Positions 56,674 to 64,000 of a stretch of 64,000 nucleotides of DNA are shown here, one piece after another. A model generated the notes under the pieces. It ran no database searches. It was not told where the DNA came from and saw only the letters and a list, made by a program, of their open reading frames with translations. The stretch comes from Plantago ovata. Lineage: Eukaryota > Streptophyta > Magnoliopsida > Lamiales > Plantaginaceae. Within the stretch, counting starts at the first letter, position 1; every line of letters starts with the position of its first letter. The stretch is from the NCBI GenBank assembly GCA_028274465.1, contig CM051458.1:80744085-80808084 (forward strand), given 5' to 3'. The position numbers were made by a program, and so were the translations under genes.

Positions 56674-59600
56674 ATGGCGATTTCTCTTTTCTCTGCTTCA
56701 CTCCCTTTCCTCAAACAATACTCTCCAGTATCAACTTTTCCCATTCTCCCAAGGAAGAAGAATTCTCTACTGATACGCCGTAGCGAGCCCAGTGAGGTAA
56801 GTACATTGAATCCATGTCATACAGTTGGTTTATTTAGCTCTAACAATTTATATTGAAAATGGAATGTTGGTTGATGACGTGTCAGGACTATTATATTGAT
56901 GCTGATGATTCAATTGGAGATGGGTTTTCTTTCAGTGGAGGTAATAAGAATTTTGATTTGGTATATGTCTTCATGTAAAAGAAAGATTTGGGATTTTCAT
57001 TTTTTTTTTAAATAATTTTTTAATAGGGAAATACTCTGGTGAACCAAGTCCTGCTGATGAATGGTTCAAGCAAGGGAGGATTGTATGATTCTTTATCTTC
57101 TCATTATCAGTAACTTAATTTACGATAACAGTCGAAATAACAGATGATAAAGGGGTTAAATTCTTGAGACTTAGGCAGTTATGCTCATTTTCAGATAACT
57201 TAATGATGAATTTATACTGATTAAGGTGAAAGCACATGTGGTTGGTGGCACTGGTGAGAAGGCCAAGGATCCTATTTTTGGACTTCCTATGTCCGGTTCT
57301 TCGCAAGCCTCAACTGATCTATTCAAGTAATGAATATGAATTGTTATTAGAATTCGTAGGAAACAAGTACATGACTAATTGCTTTGATAAGCTGGCATTG
57401 AGGATGTATTATTTGCAGGGATTACCAATTGAAACGTGCTCATTTTGTGCAATAGATGGTTTTGCGTTGAGAGTGGAACTGCTGGGAATCCACCGGTTAT
57501 TTTGATTCATGGCTTTCCTTCGCAGGTTAGTGTTCTCAGAAGTAGATTATATAGGTTATAGACTTATAATAGTTCTGGCAAAAATGTTCATTTTGGTAGC
57601 TTGTTTATTGTTCTAGTCATTTAAAAAGTGAGTCTAGCCTAATTATTTTTTGGATCAAAGTTGAAACATTTGTATGATTCTAAGAAACTTAAGGCTCCTA
57701 ACCTCCAATGGACGACATAAGCTTTTTGCCTTGTACGTTTGGGGTACACTGGATTCTCTGTCAATGTCGTAAAAGATTTTTTCAGTAATAAATATGATAA
57801 GCAACATTGATCTTATAATGGAAGTAAGCTCACAGGAACATCTTAAAGCATCAATGTTTGAAATGGTTTCCCCATAAGTTCGCCCAGAACACTGTGCTTC
57901 AAACTTTATGCTCAGCCCACTAGGGATTTCAGTGTGTTCAGTAGACCTTTGTCTGTGCCCAAATGTGAAAAAAATATGTTGTTCTAAAATCCAATGACTA
58001 AGTGAACTTTATGGATTTGTTTATTCTGCTTTTAGTGTCCTAACAAGGAAGTTCCTGATTATGTTTCTCATGTTTCGGTTTTAGGCATATTCCTATCGCA
58101 AAGTTCTACCTATTCTCTCTAAGAAAAATCGCGCTATTGCTTTTGATTGGCTAGGTAAGCTCATTTCCTTATTCGTGAATCTTGATACCACTAAGAACTT
58201 AAATATTAGTACTTCCTACTTTAGAAGCATAGAATCACGGGCTTTCACCAAGTTTTTCTCTCTCTTTTTGTTCTTTTTTTCTTTTTCAAATAACTTTTCT
58301 TTTTGTTATTCTTACTGATTGAATTTGTTGATGGTCCTGATATTTACAGTTTTTATTTTCCCAATTAGGTTCTGACTGCTGAGTAATTGGTTTATATGCT
58401 TAATTAGTGCTCTACTGTTCTTGCAGGATTTGGATTTTCTGATAAACCACAAGCCAAATATGGCTTTGACTACACATTGAAAGGTATGCTTTTCTTGCTC
58501 ATTTTGATGAGGAATTTCACTTCACAAGTCAATGGAAACAGGCTGCTTTTAATGCTAAAAGGTTTTCATCTAGCTTGCAGAGTATGTAGAGTCCCTGGAT
58601 TCTATAATCAATGAATTCTCGAAAGACAAGGTCAATCTTGTTGTTCAGGTATATGCATTAATTTCATATATTAGTAGACAATGTATAATAAAAGCTGCAT
58701 CTAATTTCATCTGATTCTCAGCTTATATTGTTTTGTCTAGGGATATTTTTCTCCAGTTGTGGTCAAATATGCAAGCGATCACCAGGACAAGATTAGCAAT
58801 ATAATTCTAATAAATCCTCCAGTAAGTTTGTGTACATAAGTTTCATGAGTACGTGTTATTTTGTTTCTTTAAAGCTTTGGGTCTCAAACTTTGATCCTCA
58901 AAATGAAAAATGTGACGATATGCCTGTGTTTAAGCTGAATGGAACATTACCTGTTTGTATGCCTTCTGAACTATTCTAAAATAGAAAATATAATTGAGGT
59001 TCAATCGTTATATGTTTGGGAAGATTTGTGATGCACAAATTTTCTTTTAATCGTGTTATTTGTAACTAATATGTGTGTGATTGTGTAGCTGACAGACAAA
59101 CATGCCAACTTGCCATCCACGCTTGCTATATTCAGCAACTTTTTGTTGGGAGAAATATTTTCTCAGGTAGGAAGATTGCATGATGCTTATACCTGAAGCT
59201 GAAAGGTCTTGGCTATATAGTCACGGAACTTATGATATTCTCTACACCTTGATCAGGATCCACTAAGAGCCAGTGACAAAGCCTTGACAAGCTGTGGTCC
59301 ATACAAGATAAAGGAAGATGTTGCGATGGTTTACAGAAATCCATACCTCACATCTGGTTCTGCTGGTTTCGCTCTGAATGCACTTAGTAGGACCATGAAG
59401 AAAGAGCTCAAGGTGAAATCTATTTCCTAATTTCATTTTATCAATATGAAAGGTGATTTTTAGTTTTTGTTTTCATGTCATTGGTTTCTAATGTTGGCAT
59501 TTCTTTCTGCTAGTAGATCTGTTACTGTGTGATGTTTCTTTGCACATTAATATGACGTTCATGGTAAAACCAGACTCTTGGAAAATTTGTGCAAATAGCC

Positions 59601-60993
59601 AGATATATACAACTTCTACATTCTATCTTGGTGAAGGCCCATCCATGGCACCTTATTAGGGCTGTTGACTGACTCTAAGAAGTGCATCAATTTTCATACT
59701 GAATCAGTGAATTGCTTGAATATTAAGTGCTAGTAGTATATAAAATGCATCAAGTTCAAATGTTCAAAATTTATGTAAATTGGATCTTGAAATGCTCGAA
59801 TGTTTGGACTTGGGAAACTCATCAAGTATAAGAATCAGAATCTAATCAGAATCTTTCATTCCCATTGCATTGCACTTTTTTTCTCAAACTGCTTTTATTT
59901 TTATTTCCTATTATTTGTTTTTCTATGTAAGTGATTGATATTTAAAGAGTGATTATTTCAGACCTCCCAATATGATGGGACTAACAAAAGAGAAAGCTGT
60001 CTCAACCCTACAAATATTTTCCACGAAATGCCCCCTGAAGTTTTGAAATGTGTCCACCCCTAAGTTTTAGCTTCAACTACAGTGTAAATATGTGAAACCT
60101 ATGGGGTGAGAGTAAAAAATATGTGAAACCACCCAGCAAATTTCCTCTGATCTGCAACAATTCAAACCATTCTATTAAGGTGATAGTTCCATTCCAAGAA
60201 TTATTATATTGAGAGTTAGAAAACTATGTCTGAAACTCGGTGGAGTGTTGCACACAGGCAATTTTCACAAAGCGCAAAAATTTTGGGAGGTTTGACCCAA
60301 CAAAAAGGGAAGGGACAATAGTTAAAGTAAAGTTCCATATTCTATGCATGAATTGTAGGGGGAAATCATTGTGTTAAACATAAAGTCATATACCTCGAAC
60401 GTGAGGAAAATGGATTATTAAGTGGCATTCAGTGCTTGAAATGTACTCTTCCCCAATAGAGTATGATTTAGTTTTCTTTCTTATGTCAGCATTTCAGAAC
60501 TGGACCAATGTCTAGGTCCAACTTCAAGATTGCCTGGTTTCTTACAACTTGCTGTCTGTCTAACTTTCTAGATACCATTTCCTTTTGTGGTAGGGCTATA
60601 TTCAAGATATGAGAAAAATACTTATGGATGAGAGCTGGAAAGTTCGAACCACTATTTGCTGGGGTGAAAGAGACCGTTGGTTAAGTTTCGATGGCGTAGA
60701 AGAGTTTTGCAAAGAGTCCAAACATCGATTAATCACACTTCCTATGGTAAGATAAGACTTAGTTATGTTCTCAATATATCGTTGCGTGTTGGCAGTTCAG
60801 TTTACGACATCTTAATAAAGACGGTGGTGGAGAATGTGATTCTTGCTTATGATGGATGTGAGGATGTGTTAGATGTAAGTTTGAAGAGGATACGTGTTGT
60901 TTTTTTCAGGCAGGGCACCATGTGCAGGAGGATTCTGGCGAGGAACTAGGAGAGCTCATTGCTGGCATAATACGCAAGAGAACAATTATGTGA
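56674..60993 (+). CDS. Alpha/beta-hydrolase-fold protein, probably chloroplastic
   Basis: Thirteen exons stay in phase: 56674-56796, 56886-56940, 57027-57082, 57226-57326, 57456-57525, 58085-58154, 58427-58483, 58581-58648, 58741-58821, 59089-59166, 59257-59412, 60594-60746 and 60910-60993, giving 383 residues. The N-terminus (MAISLFSASLPFLKQYSPVS) looks like a plastid transit peptide. The fold shows the oxyanion loop VILIHGFPSQ (126-135), FDWLGFGFSDKP, and the His region AGHHVQED (357-364). The nucleophile-elbow position reads VVQGYFSP, with Tyr202 where Ser, Asp or Cys is expected, so normal hydrolase chemistry is doubtful. It resembles the haloalkane-dehalogenase-like plant proteins I recall as At4g12830/At1g52510, of unknown substrate. 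Intron 11 is 1.18 kb with no recognised insertion. The gene looks intact. Confidence 0.9.
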
Positions 60994-62031
60994 TGATGCT
61001 GCTAAATGTTACTAGTATATTGGTTTAGCATTTGTGCAGCAGAGATATACTGTATGTACCTAATTACTTTTGTATTTCTTGTATTATTTTTGTACGGAGA
61101 GTTCATGTGGAGTTGTGGTTGCCTAATAATTTATTTTTACCCAGGTATAATTGAATATACACTGGCAATGACTGTTGTTTGCAGCTAAAGAACCAAAGCT
61201 TGTTTGTTTTAGTGGTAAAGATCGAGCCTGAGCTCCTTTGACAAAGGGCCTTGTTTGGTTTCTTAGTAGATGGAAAAATATTATTAATTGTAAACTACTC
61301 TAGGAAAGATTCTGTAATATACTGTTGGAACCCTTGGTATCTTGGACGGATTTGGCCGATCCGACGGGACCTAACAACTTAGGTAGCTCTATGGTCATGG
61401 AGGAATCGTCTTTGTTGAAAATTAAATGACTCTAGACATATCTTATCATAGTCAACTTTTAATTAATAATATAATTAAAAGATGGAGTTTTAGTAGGCAT
61501 GAAAGTATAAAGAGATTAAGGGAAATAAAAGATAAAGATGGAAAAAGTAATAAATTAAGATACTAATAGATAAGTATAAAAATATAGATATGAATATCTA
61601 TAAAAATCTCACAAAATGGTTAAATCAAATGAATAATGATTAATATCTTCCTTAACCCTAGACTTGTTTTTTGGGTACAAATCTAGCTGTAACCCGTTTC
61701 TTAAACCGTTCCCAAACAGGCTGCTGAATTCTTATGTTCTGTTTAGAAAGAAAATAAGCATAGTCAGTCATGAGAAGAAAACGTTAGTTGCAAACAACTT
61801 GTCAACTTTTTATGATTTGAAGCAAAGTCAGTTGACTAATCTCACAAGTTGACTTGTATAAATTTACTTGACACTGAAATACATACATCAATGTATTCAT
61901 CCAATTTGCTTATTATATCAACTCCCACACGATTAATCTGAATCTTTCTTTTTTGTTTTTGTTTTATATATATAATCATAATTCATAAGTTGTATTGACT
62001 AAATCTTGGTGATTTTCGGATTCTGTAAGAG
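60994..62031. other. Hydrolase 3' UTR, spacer and DUF707 promoter
   Basis: About 1 kb of AT-rich sequence. A TATATATATAA stretch (61965-61975) 57 bp before the next ATG is a plausible TATA box. No other gene or bounded repeat was seen. Confidence 0.5.
61965..61975 (+). promoter_or_regulatory. TATA box candidate of the DUF707 gene
   Basis: TATATATATAA lies 57 bp upstream of the start codon at 62032, which would leave a leader of about 25-30 bases. Motif and spacing only. Confidence 0.4.
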
Positions 62032-63943
62032 ATGGTGGAAACCAAGAAGGAAAGGTCTCTTATGTGCAGCAGATGTTTTCCATTAATCTTTCTGTTTTTC
62101 CTACTTTTCTTCATTGGGAGTATGTTCATGGTTGCTGATCATAAAGAGGTATATACTCTTTAAAACCCTGACTAATTCCATCATTCTAATGTCAATTTCT
62201 TGTTTTACCAATTACTTTATGCTTTTGTTAGTACAAATTTGATCAAGTCGTTGTCCCGAAGTTTCTGGCGTGTGACATTTCCAAAGCTATACCATCAGAA
62301 TCTAAAGGTGCTATGTCAACAGAATCTAAAGGTGCTATACCAACAGAATCTAAAGTTTGTGAGGTGAGGAGTAAAGAATCTGAGCATCTCATTGTTTGCG
62401 TAACGTTCTGATACTATATGTATTATGTAGTGTTCATATGATGATATTTGAGATGTTAGTTTCTAGCATGAGTGCAGGCCTGATGGAAGTGAAGCATTGC
62501 CTAGACGAATCGTGCATAGAACAACTGATCTGGAGATGCGTTCACTATTAGGCTCGCCTGTGATGAAGGTGGTTATAGATAGTCCTTTCGAAAATATGAC
62601 TTTGGTTTTGAGTAACCGAAACGTCATAGCAGTAAAGATTGATGTATTTGTGTTTTTTCATTTCAGAGGAAGCCACGAATGAGCTTATTGGCTATTGCAG
62701 TTGGAATCAAACAGAAGAAAAATGTGGATAAAATTGTTAAGAAGGTGAAGGAATATGTAGAAAATTATTATAGGTGAAGTTGTGTTTGCATGTTTCTTTC
62801 TCCTGAAACTTTATTTTTAATCTGATCTTTTATCAGTTTCCCTTGAGTGCCTTTGCTATCATGCTCTTTCACTACGATGGCAATGTCGATGGCTGGGGAG
62901 ACTTAGAATGGAGTGAAAACGCTATACATGTGTCTGCGATTAACCAAACTAAGTGGTACTAGTTCTTAAATTGATGACTGTTAATTTACATGGTTTTCGA
63001 ACATACTTGTGTTCTTGGACTAAATGAATCTGTTTGGCGCAGGTGGTTTGCCAAGCGGTTCTTGCATCCGAATATAGTAGCAGAGTATGACTACATATTC
63101 CTCTGGGATGAAGATCTTGGAGTTCAAAATTTTCATGCTGGAAGGTAAGACAAACCATACCATGTCTGTCAGTAAACTCGAACGAGTATTTCTCTAGGTT
63201 CACTCTTTGGCATATACTAAAAGGCAAATCTTTGTAACCTAAACAGTCCCAGCTATGTTCCTCTTACATTTGCATTTTCAAGAATGGATATTTCTAGGCC
63301 TCAAATGCATACAGAACTAAAAACTCATAATTTCCATTTGTTAGCTTATAATTAGGATAACAACTAGAGCTACTGCTCTTTCACGTTGTGCAGATATCTA
63401 TCAATTGTAAGACATGAGGGGCTTCAGATATCACAACCTGCGATAGAACCTGGAAAATCTGAAGTGCATTACAAACTCACTGCACGGGAGAAGAAATCAA
63501 GATTTCACAGGTACAGACTAAGTTGAAGATTCGACTGTATCAAGTAGAGCTTTAAGATCTGCGTGCTCATCTCAACTTTTGGATGTTATCAGGAGGACTA
63601 TAAATTTATCCGGTCCAGGAAGAAGGTGCTATGAAAATAGCAATGGGCCTCCATGTACGGGGTAAGTTATCATATCATAACAATCCGGTATATACCAACT
63701 TTCAATGGAAAAAAGTACCAATTTGTAGCTGATTGATACAGGTTTGTGGAGATGATGGCTCCTGTTTTCTCAAAATCATCATGGCGTTGCACATGGCACA
63801 TGATTCAGGTCTGGCATCATAACTTGTTCAACAGTTCATCATCCGTTACTTATATTCATCTAATTTGATTAACGTTCACGTTTGAACAGAACGACCTTGT
63901 TCATGCATGGGGCTTGGACTTCCAACTAGGATACTGTGCACAG
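62032..63943 (+). CDS. DUF707 family type II membrane protein, N-terminal part (runs off the right edge)
   Basis: Ten exons are visible and in phase: 62032-62148, 62232-62363, 62473-62568, 62667-62744, 62837-62955, 63043-63144, 63394-63510, 63593-63661, 63742-63808 and 63890-63943; the rest lies beyond the window. A short basic N-terminus is followed by one transmembrane segment (about residues 16-34), then a luminal stem, suggesting a Golgi-type type II protein. The stem carries three tandem copies of an 8-residue unit (KAIPSES, KGAMSTES, KGAIPTES). The DUF707 core follows: SEALPRRIVHRTTDLEMR, RMSLLAIAVGIKQKKNVDKI, FAIMLFHYDGNVDGW, EYDYIFLWDEDLGVQNF, and SWRCTWHMIQNDLVHAWGLD then FQLGYCAQ. 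The LWDEDLG acidic motif resembles glycosyltransferase metal-binding motifs, but the function of the family is not established. Older names such as lysine-ketoglutarate reductase trans-splicing protein are not reliable. Confidence 0.9.
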
Positions 63944-64000
63944 GTTCGCCTTTCTGAAGCCTCGTATGTTTACAGTGTCTATTTCTCTATAGAACTTCCC

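Noticed and set aside
1-64000. A coordinated novel multi-gene system
   Set aside because: The genes are unrelated conserved plant genes separated by transposons; shared orientation is no more than normal for plant chromosomes, and I see no common regulatory element.

Overview
This window is nuclear DNA of a flowering plant, almost certainly a eudicot. Genes are split by short GT-AG introns, intergenic DNA is AT-rich, and the genes include a chloroplast-targeted photosystem I subunit and plant-type families (FRIGIDA-like, ZIP4, DUF707). I cannot name the species. All family names come from sequence recognition without a database search.

Genes in order: the 3' end of a FRIGIDA-like gene (2-863, +); a complete meiotic ZIP4/SPO22 gene (1578-5696, +); a MIKC*-like MADS-domain fragment (8564-8722, +); a DEAH-box splicing helicase of the DEAH5/PRP22 type (9537-13641, +); a one-exon fragment of a Ran GTPase gene (27990-28041, -); a VMA22/CCDC115-like V-ATPase assembly gene (28689-30655, -); a chloroplast rhodanese-like 4A gene (33831-36556, +); ATG10 (37257-40078, +); PSAL (41351-42532, +); a plastid alpha/beta-hydrolase-fold gene (56674-60993, +); and the 5' part of a DUF707 gene (62032 to the window edge, +). 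I rebuilt exon structures by matching splice sites, reading phase and family homology. They are single-copy housekeeping, organelle or meiosis genes rather than one pathway. Two blocks look like old conserved gene order: FRIGIDA-like next to ZIP4, and PSAL, hydrolase, DUF707.

The space between genes is dominated by transposons, many with readable boundaries. At 16612-26924 lies a two-gene PIF/Harbinger element, and a 5.5-kb CACTA (En/Spm) element sits inside it at the very end of its transposase gene. At 47404-55776 lies a full-length L1-type LINE with a 12-bp target duplication; it was later split by a solo LTR with its own 5-bp duplication. A second, truncated LINE (minus strand, 45215-47085) carries an inverted-repeat DNA element. 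Smaller insertions are a hAT-like MITE (8-bp duplication), a Stowaway MITE (TA), a tRNA-derived SINE (16-bp duplication), an older inverted-repeat MITE, and a 1.24-kb retroposon without a recognisable reverse transcriptase but with an LINE-like 3' stem-loop. An unexplained cluster of palindromic GGAGCT/AGCTCC repeats lies at 32344-32708 between near-identical 79-bp direct repeats.

I found no convincing new multi-gene system. The best leads are the palindrome cluster, the retroposon with the hairpin tail, the Ran and MADS fragments, and two enzyme-fold proteins (rhodanese-like and hydrolase-like) whose expected catalytic nucleophile is missing.
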